Origin: Oceanospirillum sp964342385
GTDB lineage: Bacteria > Pseudomonadota > Gammaproteobacteria > Pseudomonadales > Halomonadaceae
NCBI GenBank assembly: GCA_964342385.1
Contig: CAYFGP010000009.1
Coordinates: 1 to 64,000 of the forward strand
Reading direction: 5' to 3'
Length of the DNA: 64,000 bases
The position numbers and the translations under genes are program-made. The notes below the pieces were generated by a model. It did no database searches. It was not told where the DNA came from and saw only the letters and a program-made list of their open reading frames with translations. Each line of letters starts with the position of its first letter. The first letter of the stretch is position 1. Of the stretch, positions 34,564 to 43,793 are shown one piece after another.

Positions 34564-35250
34564 TTAGGTCGGCTCAAACGGCAGCTGCCAATCAATCGGC
34601 ATTTTGCCTCGCTGCTGCAAAAACTGATTGGTCTGACTGAACTGATGATTACCAAAGAACCCCCGATGAGCTGATAATGGTGAAGGATGCACCGATTTCA
34701 GAACCAAGTGTTTTTGTTGATCAACAAAGGCCGCTTTTTTCTGGGCATAGCTGCCCCAAAGCAGGAATACCACGCCATCCAGCTGTTCATTGATAATATG
34801 AATCACCTTATCGGTAAACTGCTCCCAGCCCTTTTTCTGGTGCGAACCGGCCTTACTTTGCTCAACAGTGAGCACACTGTTTAGTAGTAATACACCCTGC
34901 TGAGCCCAATGGGTCAGATAACCATGATTCACGGGCTGGCAACCCACGTCCGCCTGAAGCTCTTTATAGATGTTCACCAATGATGGAGGTGTTTTCACGC
35001 CAGGACGAACAGAGAAGCATAAGCCATGGGCCTGATCAGGACCGTGATAAGGATCTTGCCCCAATATCACCACTTTTACCTGATTTAACGGCGTATATTT
35101 GAAGGCATTAAACCAATCAGATGAGTGAGGATAAATAACCTTTTTTTGCTGTTTTTCCTGAGCCAAAAAGGCTTTTAACTGCTGCATATAAGGCTGTTCA
35201 AATTCACTGCCAAGTGCAACAAGCCAATCTTCGGGCAGATCAATCGCCAT
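34564..35250 (-). CDS. ung: Uracil-DNA glycosylase
   Basis: A 228-residue family 1 enzyme that removes uracil from DNA. The catalytic motif VVILGQDPYHG holds the catalytic Asp, and the C-terminal motif HPSPLSAHRGF contains the essential His. LLLNSVLTVEQSKAGSH is also typical. The frame is open for 63 codons upstream, but the family start is at MAIDLPEDW (35250). Single gene, divergent from the ribB riboswitch. Confidence 0.97.
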   Translation of the reverse strand: MAIDLPEDWLVALGSEFEQPYMQQLKAFLAQEKQQKKVIYPHSSDWFNAFKYTPLNQVKVVILGQDPYHGPDQAHGLCFSVRPGVKTPPSLVNIYKELQADVGCQPVNHGYLTHWAQQGVLLLNSVLTVEQSKAGSHQKKGWEQFTDKVIHIINEQLDGVVFLLWGSYAQKKAAFVDQQKHLVLKSVHPSPLSAHRGFFGNHQFSQTNQFLQQRGKMPIDWQLPFEPT

Positions 35251-35380
35251 ATCTCTGTATCCTGATATCCGACAAAAATTTGCCGTAAGTCTATCAGATG
35301 CAATCCATACTTGCCGAGTTACAACACCCGTACAGAGTATTTTGCAAATACAGTAGGAGTTGATTACCATAACGGCGCAA

Positions 35381-35530
35381 TTCTCAGGGCGGGGTGAAAC
35401 TCCCCACCGGTGGTAAATCTGTTTCTGCAGAAAGCCCACGAGCGCCTGTGCAGGCTATAGCGCCTGACAGGGTCAAGCAGATCTGGTGAAAATCCAGAGC
35501 CGACGGTTATAGTCCGGATGAAAGAGAATA
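35381..35530 (+). promoter_or_regulatory. FMN riboswitch (RFN element)
   Basis: Contains all the conserved RFN blocks: TTCTCAGGGCGGGGTGAAA, CTCCCCACCGGTGGTAAAT, AGCCCACGAGCGC, TCAAGCAGATCTGGTGAAA and CCGACGGTTATAGTCCGGAT, ending in the closing GAGAAT. It lies 119 bases before ribB. Downstream, CAAAGCC/GGCTTTG (35533-35559) may be part of the expression platform. It should lower ribB expression when FMN is plentiful. Confidence 0.96.
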
Positions 35531-35649
35531 TCAAAGCCACTATTTCTAGAGGCTTTGTCTTGCTGTGCCAGTAGAAAACATTCTTTTATCTACTGACAGC
35601 CTCTTGCTGCCCTGATTCTGGTATTTCAATGTCATAGGAAAAAGACACC

Positions 35650-36318
35650 ATGAATCAGTTCGATTTATCTCAAACTAACCTTTCTCAATTCGGCACGCCT
35701 ATTGAACGTGTCCAAAAAGCGATTCTTGCTCTACAGCAAGGCCAGGGTATTCTGGTATTGGATGATGAGCATAGGGAAAATGAAGGCGATCTTATTTTTG
35801 CTGCCGAAAGCATGACAGTGCCACAAATGGCCCTGATGATTCGCGAGTGCTCCGGCATTATCTGCCTTTGCTTACCCGAAGAACGCATTGAGCAATTAAA
35901 ACTGCCGATGATGATTCAGAATAACACCAGCACCAATCACACTAACTTCACCGTCAGCATTGAAGCGGCTGAAGGTGTGTCCACTGGTGTATCCGCTGCA
36001 GATCGAATCACCACCATCCGTGCCGCCATTGCAGACCAGGCTCAACCCACGGACTTAAAAAAGCCGGGTCATGTTTTCCCATTAAAAGCGAATAGCGAAG
36101 GGGTGCTGAAACGCAGAGGTCATACCGAAGCAACAGTGGATATGATGCAACTGGCTGGACTCAAACCTTTTGGCGTACTGTGTGAAATTACGAATGAAGA
36201 TGGCACCATGGCTCGTTTACCCGAGATCGTGCACTTCGGCCAAAAACACAATATGCCGGTGCTAACCATTGAGGATATTGTGCAATATCGACTCGCCAGA
36301 GAAGACTCTGCCGCCTGA
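35650..36318 (+). CDS. ribB: 3,4-dihydroxy-2-butanone-4-phosphate synthase
   Basis: A 222-residue stand-alone RibB converting ribulose 5-phosphate to the four-carbon riboflavin precursor. The acidic active-site loop DDEHRENEGDL, the segment NHTNFTVSIEA, and RRGHTEATVDM are all present. No GTP cyclohydrolase II domain is fused. It is controlled by the FMN riboswitch just upstream and is separated from the riboflavin synthase gene at 38485. AGGA lies before the ATG. Confidence 0.96.
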   Translation: MNQFDLSQTNLSQFGTPIERVQKAILALQQGQGILVLDDEHRENEGDLIFAAESMTVPQMALMIRECSGIICLCLPEERIEQLKLPMMIQNNTSTNHTNFTVSIEAAEGVSTGVSAADRITTIRAAIADQAQPTDLKKPGHVFPLKANSEGVLKRRGHTEATVDMMQLAGLKPFGVLCEITNEDGTMARLPEIVHFGQKHNMPVLTIEDIVQYRLAREDSAA

Positions 36319-36342
36319 TTAAAGTCCTGTATTGCTTAAGCA

Positions 36343-36378
36343 TAAAAAAACCTGAAGCGTACGCTTCAGGTTTTTTTA
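36343..36378. terminator. Bidirectional terminator between ribB and apt
   Basis: AAAAAAACCTGAAGCGT/ACGCTTCAGGTTTTTTT, a near-perfect palindrome with T-runs in both directions between convergent genes. Confidence 0.92.
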
Positions 36379-36416
36379 ATACCGCTTCAATACAGTGATA
36401 GCTTAAAAAGCGAGGG

Positions 36417-36965
36417 TTATTCGCCTTCAAACTCACAGATTGAGAAGACATCAATGCCCAGCTCAGCCAGCTTTTTCGAACCGCCCAGATCAGGCAGGTC
36501 GATAATGGTACCGGCTTCCACCACTTCAGCACCTAAACGCTGAATCAGGTTAGCTGCCGCGATCATAGTACCGCCAGTCGCGATCAGATCATCAATCAGC
36601 AGTACCCGATCACCCGGGTTAAAAGCATCGGTATGCAGCTCAACGGTGGCCGAACCGTATTCCAGCTCATAACTCTCTTCCACCGTTTCAAAAGGCAGCT
36701 TGCCCTTTTTACGTACCGGAATAAAGCTGGTATTCAGCTCATAAGCGATCGGAGCCCCTAAGATAAAGCCACGAGCATCCACACCGGCTACCGCATCAAT
36801 CTGATGATCGTGATAGCGGTGTACAAAGGCATCAATCAGAAAACGAAACGCCTTTTTATCCTTAAACAGGGTCGTGACATCACGGAACATAATGCCCGGC
36901 TCTGGCCAATCCGGCACAGTACGGATAACAGAGCGTAGATACTCACTGTAGTATGCATCAGTCAT
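36417..36965 (-). CDS. apt: Adenine phosphoribosyltransferase
   Basis: A 182-residue purine salvage enzyme that makes AMP from adenine and PRPP. The PRPP-binding motif VLLIDDLIATGGTM is clear, together with GVDARGFILGAPIA and IPVRKKGKLPFETVEESY. It starts three bases after the stop of the purine permease, so uptake and salvage are co-expressed. Confidence 0.96.
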   Translation of the reverse strand: MTDAYYSEYLRSVIRTVPDWPEPGIMFRDVTTLFKDKKAFRFLIDAFVHRYHDHQIDAVAGVDARGFILGAPIAYELNTSFIPVRKKGKLPFETVEESYELEYGSATVELHTDAFNPGDRVLLIDDLIATGGTMIAAANLIQRLGAEVVEAGTIIDLPDLGGSKKLAELGIDVFSICEFEGE

Positions 36966-36968
36966 CGT

Positions 36969-38261
36969 TTAGCCCTGCAGGAAAACAAATTTCAGGACAA
37001 ACAGAGCCGCCAGCACCATCACACTGATGGATACATCATCACGACGACCAGACATCAGCTTGATACCTGCATAGGTGATAAAACCAAACGCAATACCGTT
37101 AGCAATAGAGAAGGTCAGTGGCATCGCAATCGCCGCAACAAACACCGGTGCCGCTTCGGTCAGATCAGTCCAATCCACTTCAGCCAGACCACTGGTCATC
37201 AGTACGGCAACGTAGAACAGCGCACCTGCCGTCGCGTAAGCCGGAACAGAACCTGCCAGTGGCGAGAAGAACAGACACAGCAGGAACAGCGCCGCAACCA
37301 CAACCGCCGTCAGACCGGTTCGACCACCGGCAGAGATGCCTGCCGTACTTTCGATATAACTGGTAGTCGTAGAAGTACCTAGCGCAGCACCTGCCATAGT
37401 CGCAGTACTGTCGGCCATCAGCGCACGACCCAGACGTGGCAGGCGCTTATCTTTATCTAGCAGCTTACCCTGTTGTGCGACAGCAACCAGCGTGCCGGAG
37501 GTATCAAACAGATCTACAAACAGGAAGGCAAAGATGATACTCAGCATGCCTACTTCCAGCGCACCAGCCAGATCCATCTGCATAAAGGTTGGCGCCAGGC
37601 TTGGGGGGGCAGACATCACACCTTTCAGCTCATTCAGGCCCATCACCATGGACAGAACCGTCACCACCAGAATACCGATCATTACGGAACCCAGTACACG
37701 ACGGTAAGATAGAGAAACAATAATAAAGAAGCCCAGAATCGCCAGCAGTACCTTAGGATCAGACAGATCACCCAGAGTCACCAGAGTCGCTGGGCTGTCT
37801 ACTACGATACCTGCACTCTTCAGTGCAATCATCGCCAGGAACAGACCAATACCAGCGGCAATACCTAAACGCAGAGACAGGGGAATGCTGTTAATAATCC
37901 ACTCACGTACCTTAAAGATACTCAGAATGGTGAAGATAACACCGGAGAAAAATACCGCACCCAGTGCCGACTCCCAGCTGTAACCCAGTTCAAGGACCAC
38001 GGTAAAAGTGAAGAAAGCATTCAGGCCCATCCCCGGAGCCAGAGCGATAGGGTAGTTTGCCCACAGTCCCATAATCAGGGAACCTATGGCTGCTGCCAAA
38101 CAGGTTGCGACAAATACCGCACCGTAATCCATACCGGCCATCGCCAGTAAAGAAGGGTTTACAAAAATGATATAAGCCATGGTCAGGAAGGTGGTTACAC
38201 CTGCCACAACTTCAGTTTTAACGTTTGTATTGTGCTCTTTGAGCTTAAATAGTTTTTCCAG
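36969..38261 (-). CDS. NCS2/AzgA-type purine permease
   Basis: A 430-residue inner-membrane transporter with 12-14 hydrophobic segments. The segments NTNVKTEVVAGVTTFLTMAY, ALAPGMGLNAFF and LFDTSGTLVA are typical of the guanine/hypoxanthine (AzgA-like) branch. Family members import purine bases by proton symport. An ATG at 38312 is possible, but homologues begin at MLEKLFKLKEHNT, so 38261 is used. It is paired with apt. Confidence 0.92.
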   Translation of the reverse strand: MEKLFKLKEHNTNVKTEVVAGVTTFLTMAYIIFVNPSLLAMAGMDYGAVFVATCLAAAIGSLIMGLWANYPIALAPGMGLNAFFTFTVVLELGYSWESALGAVFFSGVIFTILSIFKVREWIINSIPLSLRLGIAAGIGLFLAMIALKSAGIVVDSPATLVTLGDLSDPKVLLAILGFFIIVSLSYRRVLGSVMIGILVVTVLSMVMGLNELKGVMSAPPSLAPTFMQMDLAGALEVGMLSIIFAFLFVDLFDTSGTLVAVAQQGKLLDKDKRLPRLGRALMADSTATMAGAALGTSTTTSYIESTAGISAGGRTGLTAVVVAALFLLCLFFSPLAGSVPAYATAGALFYVAVLMTSGLAEVDWTDLTEAAPVFVAAIAMPLTFSIANGIAFGFITYAGIKLMSGRRDDVSISVMVLAALFVLKFVFLQG

Positions 38262-38484
38262 CATTGGCTTGTCCAGAACAGGTCCAGAAACGACAAAACC
38301 TGGAAAGGTCATTTCCAGGTTTCATATGAGGGTTACAGCATTGACTGTATATGGTGGCGCTATCTTAGCCAAAAGTCTCACAAAAAGCGAGGAAACTGAG
38401 TTAAAACTCCAGCATTTTGCAAAAAATAGCGCTCACGAAAAAGCCAACGACCTGCTTCCAACAAGGCCAAAGCCATCATACTAT

Positions 38485-39096
38485 CTATGAATTTTGAGCA
38501 GCCAGCACGCGCTCTACCGTATCCACTACCGCCTGGGTCTGGGGATCAATCTCAATATTGACATAACTACCCAACATACGATGCGAAATCACAGTACGTT
38601 GCAAAGTTTCTGGAATAAGATTGACACAGAAATTATTGTTATCCCTCTGACCAACCGTCAAGCTGATACCATCAATACCGATATAGCCTTTTTCAAAGAT
38701 ATACTTCTCATAACCAGACGGCAGCGCAAACCAGAGCTGGTAGTTGTTCTCTGATTCAATAATATTCACTACATCGGTAGTGCACATAATATGACCGGAC
38801 ATGGAGTGACCGCCAATTTCATCACCGAACTTCGCAGCCCTTTCAATATTCACCTCATCACCCACTTCCAATGCGCCGAGATTCGTTAAACGCAACGTTT
38901 CCTGCATCAAGTCGAAACATACCGTTCTATTATGGATATCCGTTACCGTTAAACAGCAGCCGTTATGAGCCACACTGGCCCCTATCTCCAAACCCTCTAC
39001 CAGATCTGATGGCATCTCTACAACATGAGTACGAAAGTCTTCCTTCACAATAATATCTACAATGACACCTGTGCCCTGAACAATTCCGGTAAACAT
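38485..39096 (-). CDS. ribE: Riboflavin synthase alpha subunit
   Basis: A 203-residue enzyme with two homologous lumazine-binding halves. The N-terminus MFTGIVQGTG and the segments VAHNGCCLTV, GGHSMSGHI and GIDGISLTV are diagnostic. It forms riboflavin from two lumazine molecules, following the step supplied by RibB. AAGGA precedes the ATG. It is not under the FMN riboswitch seen before ribB. The 345 bp between its start and the small-RNA promoter contain no gene that I can support. Confidence 0.95.
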   Translation of the reverse strand: MFTGIVQGTGVIVDIIVKEDFRTHVVEMPSDLVEGLEIGASVAHNGCCLTVTDIHNRTVCFDLMQETLRLTNLGALEVGDEVNIERAAKFGDEIGGHSMSGHIMCTTDVVNIIESENNYQLWFALPSGYEKYIFEKGYIGIDGISLTVGQRDNNNFCVNLIPETLQRTVISHRMLGSYVNIEIDPQTQAVVDTVERVLAAQNS

Positions 39097-39441
39097 AACT
39101 TATCCTTCCACGATGGGCCGATCACCTGGCCTTACATTTTGTTTCGAAAACTTACGATTCAAATACTCTAGTGGTTTAATTACAGCATTCTACGCACTAT
39201 CTCAAGCACCTGATTCAAGATTATTCTATCTGTCATGCAATCTTTATATCGTCGATCATCTGGTTTAATTTGCTGTAAGCTTGAATAAATACACGTATTC
39301 AGCCTGCAAAACGCAAAACCACCCACTGTTCAAAAAGCCAGCAACTCATCTCAAGTCAACAAAATATTCTAAAATTAAATAGCTTTATAGAAGATATGCA
39401 ATACGTAAATGTTTTTTTACACCATATATCACTAGTCCAAA

Positions 39442-39470
39442 TTGACGCTATATAGCTTAGCCTTTAGTAT
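39442..39470 (+). promoter_or_regulatory. Strong sigma-70 type promoter
   Basis: TTGACG (39442-39447) and TAGTAT (39465-39470) with exactly 17 bp between them. No coding frame with a ribosome binding site follows on the plus strand, only structured sequence ending in two terminators, so this looks like the promoter of a non-coding RNA starting near 39478. Confidence 0.7.
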
Positions 39471-39549
39471 AAGCGCCATAGGGTCGCGCTACATTTTCCT
39501 GTGTTTGCAGGCGCGTTATAAAAGTGCAAACGGGTTTGTCCAGCGTTTT

Positions 39550-39576
39550 GCCACCTCTCTATCGGGGTGGCTTTTT
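39550..39576 (+). terminator. First terminator of the predicted small RNA
   Basis: GCCACC (39550-39555) pairs with GGTGGC (39566-39571), followed by TTTTT. Confidence 0.65.
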
Positions 39577-39654
39577 CTCTGAACGCTTTCTCTGATAGGT
39601 CAAAGGAAGCCTCTCTCTGAGAGAACCCTCTGTTAGCTCTTGCATATGACTTCA

Positions 39655-39683
39655 GCCTCGCACATTGTGCGAGGCTTTTTTTT
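39655..39683 (+). terminator. Second terminator of the predicted small RNA
   Basis: GCCTCGCAC-att-GTGCGAGGC with a run of eight T. This is a textbook plus-strand Rho-independent terminator with no plus-strand gene before it. Confidence 0.9.
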
Positions 39684-39808
39684 GCCAAAAATTCAGTATC
39701 TGAGAAAAACCTGACCATAAGCCCTCTAGCAAGAAAGAGCCTATGGCTAAATAGAAGAGCTTACAGATTAAACAAGAGAACAATAACTAATTAATAGCCA
39801 ATAAAGAA

Positions 39809-40273
39809 TCAGGATAGCAGATCAATCACCAAGCCTTTAATATGCACCAGCTTAGTCGCAATTTTAATTTTATCCTTTTGCTCCGAGAGCACTAATTGCA
39901 ACAGCTCTTCCGCTTCTTCATCAATCAGTTTAACCACGTGATGTTTTTCTGCTGCAGACCAACCAGCGCCAATACCCTGCACCTCATAGGCACCCTGAGT
40001 GACTGTAGAGATTAAATTACTCAACAAAGCCTTAAACACCTCAAGATTACCCAGTGATGGATTGCGCTCCAAAGTAGCACCCGCATCATCCAAGGCAATG
40101 CGTATTTGATCCAGCTGACGATTTAACGAAGGCTTGGCAACCTCATCCACCTGCTGTACCAAGTGATCGGTAAAACTGCGCCCAACAGCGAGTGTGCCAT
40201 CAGTACGAGCCTTTGATTTGCGAGCATTGCCACCCGTACGAAAAGACTTAAGCTTGTCATTTACGTTAATCAT
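39809..40273 (-). CDS. YaaR/DUF327 family protein
   Basis: A 154-residue, mainly helical protein. The second half (GAYEV...HHVVKLIDEEAEEL, then KIKIATKLVHIKGLVIDLL) matches the DUF327/YaaR pattern known from Firmicutes and spirochaetes. The first 40 residues are basic and probably disordered. No function is established. It follows the DUF2489 gene by four bases with AAGG upstream, so the two form an operon. Confidence 0.7.
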   Translation of the reverse strand: MINVNDKLKSFRTGGNARKSKARTDGTLAVGRSFTDHLVQQVDEVAKPSLNRQLDQIRIALDDAGATLERNPSLGNLEVFKALLSNLISTVTQGAYEVQGIGAGWSAAEKHHVVKLIDEEAEELLQLVLSEQKDKIKIATKLVHIKGLVIDLLS

Positions 40274-40277
40274 AGAG

Positions 40278-40724
40278 TTAAGCCTTTTGTTTCAGCAACC
40301 AACGAGCACCTGCCAAAGCTGCATCCTGATACTCAGCTTCTAACGCCATACGTTCCACGTCCTGTTTCATACGCTCTTGTTTCGGCAGATCTTTACGCGC
40401 CTGATGAGTTGCCAGATGATCACCGCGACGGGAAATTTCACTAAATACTTTTAATTCCGGTAACTCAAACCATTCCGGCTCGATAATATCGATCAACACC
40501 CGAATTCGCAGACACGCTTCCATCACATCGACTTGTTCTTCCAGCAACGCCTGAGAAATAAAATGGATATTTTCCAGTGTTTTCTCTCTGGCTTTATCAA
40601 CAACTGCCTGCTGCTCCTGCTCACGAGCTTTCACCTGAAGGCGCAGTGTGTGGGCATAATAGGCCAGGCCAGCCACAATCAATAAACCAACTACGAGCAT
40701 GGCCAATGCAGCTTGTGTAGACAC
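40278..40724 (-). CDS. DUF2489 family membrane-anchored protein
   Basis: A 148-residue protein with one N-terminal membrane helix (ALAMLVVGLLIVAGLAYYA) and a cytoplasmic helical domain (SISQ-like segment HFISQALLEEQVDVMEACLR, then ALAGARWLLKQKA) typical of DUF2489. The start is GTG with GAGGAG six bases before it. Function unknown. First gene of a pair with the YaaR-like protein. Confidence 0.8.
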   Translation of the reverse strand: MSTQAALAMLVVGLLIVAGLAYYAHTLRLQVKAREQEQQAVVDKAREKTLENIHFISQALLEEQVDVMEACLRIRVLIDIIEPEWFELPELKVFSEISRRGDHLATHQARKDLPKQERMKQDVERMALEAEYQDAALAGARWLLKQKA

Positions 40725-40950
40725 AAAAATCTCCTCAACTATTTTAAAAACTCGCCGATAACACTTAGCAGGTTAATCCATCTGCAAACAGATACGTTTA
40801 AACCTACAGATCTAGTGGAGCAACACCAATCATTGTCGATGTTCCTTTAATCAATTCGGCTTTTCTCTTAAATAAGACAGCAGAAATCACGCCAAGTTGT
40901 CACCTAGCGTGATAATCAAAATGTCCGGTTCCCTACGGCACTTGGGTTTG

Positions 40951-43344
40951 CTATTTCTTTTTCTTACCGTGGACTTTTTTGCGCAACCGATTTAGACGCT
41001 GCTGGATTTTACCGTAAAGGGTGTTTTTCGCATAACGTCCTTTTTCACTCAATTGTCCGGCAGGAATGCCAGTCATCAGTTTAATCGCCTGACTGACATG
41101 CTCTACGGCATAAATAGCAAACCGCCCGTCTTTACAGGCTTTAACGATCTCATCTTTTAACATCAGGTTTTCAACATTCTGCACTGGGATCACAACCCCT
41201 TGAGAACCCGTTAACCCTCTACTGACACAAGTATCAAAGAAGCCTTCAATCTTCTCATTCACACCGCCAATAGGCTGTACATCACCAAACTGATTGATTG
41301 AGCCAGTTACTGCAATTCCCTGATCTACCGGACTTTCTGCCATTGCAGACAACAAACAAACCAGCTCACCCAAAGAAGCACTGTCACCATCAACACCATG
41401 ATAAGACTGCTCAAACACCAGACTAGCAGCCATAGGAATCGTATCACTGTGACCAAATAAAGCATTCAGGAAAGAGGTCAGGATCATAATGCCCTTGGAG
41501 TGCAAAGCACCGCCCAGCTGAACACTGCGTTCAATATCCAGCACCTCACCATTACCATAATGCACAGTTGCTGTAATACGACTGGGCTGCCCAAAGTCAC
41601 TTTCGCCGATACGCAGGACTGTCAGGCCGTTCACCTGGCCGATTTTATCACCCGTGGTATCGATCAGAATAACCCCATCTTTAATGGAGTCGAACATACG
41701 CTCTTTAAGATGACCGGAACGATATTGCCGGCTGGCAATCGCCTCTCTTACCGCTGCATCATCAATAATGTCTTTATTTTCATTTCTGGCCCAGTAATCC
41801 GACTCACGCAGCAGGTGGTTCAGATCCGCAGCATTGAGTGACAGTCGCGCTTGGTGGTCAGCCTCACGGGAACCTTGCTCAATCACCGTCATAATCGCAT
41901 CTTGATTCAGATGCAGCAGACCATCCTGCTCAACCATGGAACTAATCAGACGAGCGTACAACCACTGATTCTCTTTCGAGCGCGGCATATCACCTTCAAA
42001 CTCGGCCAACACCTTAAACAGTTCAGCAAAATCAGGGTCATATTGTTGTAGAAGATAGTACTGCTCGGAATCTCCCAGCACAGCTACGGTTACATTCAAC
42101 TCAATAGGCTCTGGTTCCAAACTAACACTGCCAGACAGCGTCAGCTGTTTTTCCAGAGTATCAATGCGCAGGCAACCCGTTCTTAGTGCTAACTTCAGAC
42201 CATCCCAAGCATAAGGCTGCTGCAGTAGTTTTCCTGCATCAATAATCAGAAAACCGCCATTAGCTTTGTGTAGCGCACCAGGACGAATCAGGGAGAAATC
42301 GGTAGCAACCGTGCCCATATAGGTGATATTTTCAACATTACCCACCAGATTATTATGGGTTGGCAGATCCTCAATAATCAGTGGCGCACCCGTTTCAGGA
42401 TCACAGGAGTTCATCACATTGACCTGATAGCGCGCTGGAATCTTATGATCAGGTGAAGCACGGGTCACAGCATCAGCATTTTCATCTTCTTCCAGGAAAA
42501 TCTCGACATTTTCTACCAGATCTTTCTGTACTGCTTCCAGATAGGCATACACTCGCTCCTGGGCCTGATACTTATCTTTTAATTCCACCAACCAGTGCTG
42601 TATGGCAGTCAAAGTGATCTGTTCATTTAACGCCTGCTGTTTTTCACGGCTCTCTTTTTCCAGGTGAGCCAGTTCCCGTAGAGCCGCTCGTAGCTCCTTG
42701 TCCATCTGCTCGATGCCGTTCTTAAACTTCTCCCGCTCTTCATCGGGCAGACTATTAAACTCTTTTACCGGATAGGGTTCACCCTCAGCATCCACCGGCA
42801 TAAAGGAATAACCACCAGGGTTCTGGAGCACCAACTTCAGCTGATATTCTTCCGCCTTGGCCGCCACCTCTTTCAGCATATGTTCCTGAATATCGGAGAA
42901 ATCTTCGCGAATCAGCTCAGCCTTCTCAACAAAGGCTTCCTGCTCAAAAGCAGAAGGAATCGCATGACGTAGTTCCTTAATCAGAGCTTCCATATCTTTT
43001 TTCAGCTCTGCCGCCATACCCGGTGGCAACTTCAGCGCCCAGGGTTTACGAGGAGAATCGAAGTTATTGACGTAACACCAATCTGCTGGTGCCGACATTT
43101 CAGCCGCATGGGAGGACAAGAAGCGCTTTAACATAGTACGCTTCCCCAAACCGTTCTCCCCTACAGCAAAGAGGTTATAACCCTTTTTAGGAACTGCGAT
43201 TGCAAAACGTACAGCCTGTTCAGCCCGTTGCTGACCAATAAAACGATCTAGTGGTTTGATCTGCCCGGTATGCTCACAGGGAAAGTTCTTTTTGATACAC
43301 CGTTTTTTCAAACGCGAAACGGCTAAAGGCTTAGGTGCCTGCAT
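40951..43344 (-). CDS. Lon-like ATP-dependent protease (LonB/YcbZ type)
   Basis: A 797-residue protein of the Lon-related group. An N-terminal AAA-type region holds a Walker A-like loop (FAVGENGLGKRTM), followed by long coiled coils and a second ATPase segment (GGFLIIDAGKLL). The C-terminal Lon protease domain has the catalytic Ser in GVDGDSASLG and the Lys in IGGVNEKIEGF. The Walker A loop reads GENGLGKR, with Arg after the Lys in place of Ser/Thr. It lacks the N-terminal substrate domain of classical Lon. AGGAG precedes the ATG. Cytoplasmic protein quality control is the likely role. Confidence 0.9.
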   Translation of the reverse strand: MQAPKPLAVSRLKKRCIKKNFPCEHTGQIKPLDRFIGQQRAEQAVRFAIAVPKKGYNLFAVGENGLGKRTMLKRFLSSHAAEMSAPADWCYVNNFDSPRKPWALKLPPGMAAELKKDMEALIKELRHAIPSAFEQEAFVEKAELIREDFSDIQEHMLKEVAAKAEEYQLKLVLQNPGGYSFMPVDAEGEPYPVKEFNSLPDEEREKFKNGIEQMDKELRAALRELAHLEKESREKQQALNEQITLTAIQHWLVELKDKYQAQERVYAYLEAVQKDLVENVEIFLEEDENADAVTRASPDHKIPARYQVNVMNSCDPETGAPLIIEDLPTHNNLVGNVENITYMGTVATDFSLIRPGALHKANGGFLIIDAGKLLQQPYAWDGLKLALRTGCLRIDTLEKQLTLSGSVSLEPEPIELNVTVAVLGDSEQYYLLQQYDPDFAELFKVLAEFEGDMPRSKENQWLYARLISSMVEQDGLLHLNQDAIMTVIEQGSREADHQARLSLNAADLNHLLRESDYWARNENKDIIDDAAVREAIASRQYRSGHLKERMFDSIKDGVILIDTTGDKIGQVNGLTVLRIGESDFGQPSRITATVHYGNGEVLDIERSVQLGGALHSKGIMILTSFLNALFGHSDTIPMAASLVFEQSYHGVDGDSASLGELVCLLSAMAESPVDQGIAVTGSINQFGDVQPIGGVNEKIEGFFDTCVSRGLTGSQGVVIPVQNVENLMLKDEIVKACKDGRFAIYAVEHVSQAIKLMTGIPAGQLSEKGRYAKNTLYGKIQQRLNRLRKKVHGKKKK

Positions 43345-43793
43345 AGAATTCTCCTAAAAAGCAAGCTGTATCAATATATTATGCAACAGCCTAGCGAATT
43401 CAGCACATATTTGTAAGCGTCTATTTTTCAAAAAATTACTTTTATTTCCCAGACTTACCCCATCTAACAAACCGCCCTTGATGTGGCCAGATCAATAAAA
43501 CCGCCTGTCACATTTACCTATCTCACAGCAGCAAAAAGCTTACGACTCTCGCATTAGGCTGCATCAGCCTTACGATGTATTTACTTTTTGTTACAAAAGG
43601 TGTTCGCCTTTTGGCGGATATAGACTCATCAGACTTTTTGTTAAATTGGAGACTATAAATATTAAAAAAGTCACCTTCCAATTAGCACTATTTGAACCTC
43701 CTTGGCTTGCCATTTAGATCAATATAATAAATTCAAAAGTGCCTGAACGAAGAGATGACAACCAACTCCCCATGAGCCAAACGTGGTACTCCA
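43345..43793. other. Divergent intergenic region, regulatory only
   Basis: 449 bp between the Lon-like gene and the sCache chemoreceptor. It contains a hairpin CAAAAGG-tgttcg-CCTTTTG (43594-43613) but no T-run, and AT-rich promoter-like sequence. I found no convincing sigma-28 promoter and no open frame with a ribosome binding site. Confidence 0.4.

Larger units (their letters stand above)
39478..39683 (+). ncRNA. Predicted small RNA(s), family unknown
   Basis: Downstream of a strong promoter the sequence can fold (GTTTGCA/TGCAAAC; CGCGC/GCGCG) and reaches a first terminator hairpin (GCCACC/GGTGGC then CTTTTTCT, ending ~39576, giving ~99 nt). A second, stronger terminator ends at 39683 (~206 nt). 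Between the two are six or more CTCT elements (CTTTCTCTGA, CCTCTCTCTGAGAG, CCCTCTG), C/U-rich stretches able to pair with ribosome binding sites. A minus-strand frame of 84 codons runs through the terminator hairpin and is not credible. I cannot match it to 6S, 4.5S, Spot 42 or another known RNA. Confidence 0.6.

Noticed and set aside
39478..39683. 6S RNA, 4.5S RNA or Spot 42
   Set aside because: The length fits 6S, but the ends do not pair in the required way and two Rho-independent terminators are present. None of the conserved blocks of these RNAs is visible.
39464..39718. 84-codon minus-strand frame
   Set aside because: It runs through the strong plus-strand terminator hairpin and the predicted small RNA. 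It has no ribosome binding site and no protein-like composition.
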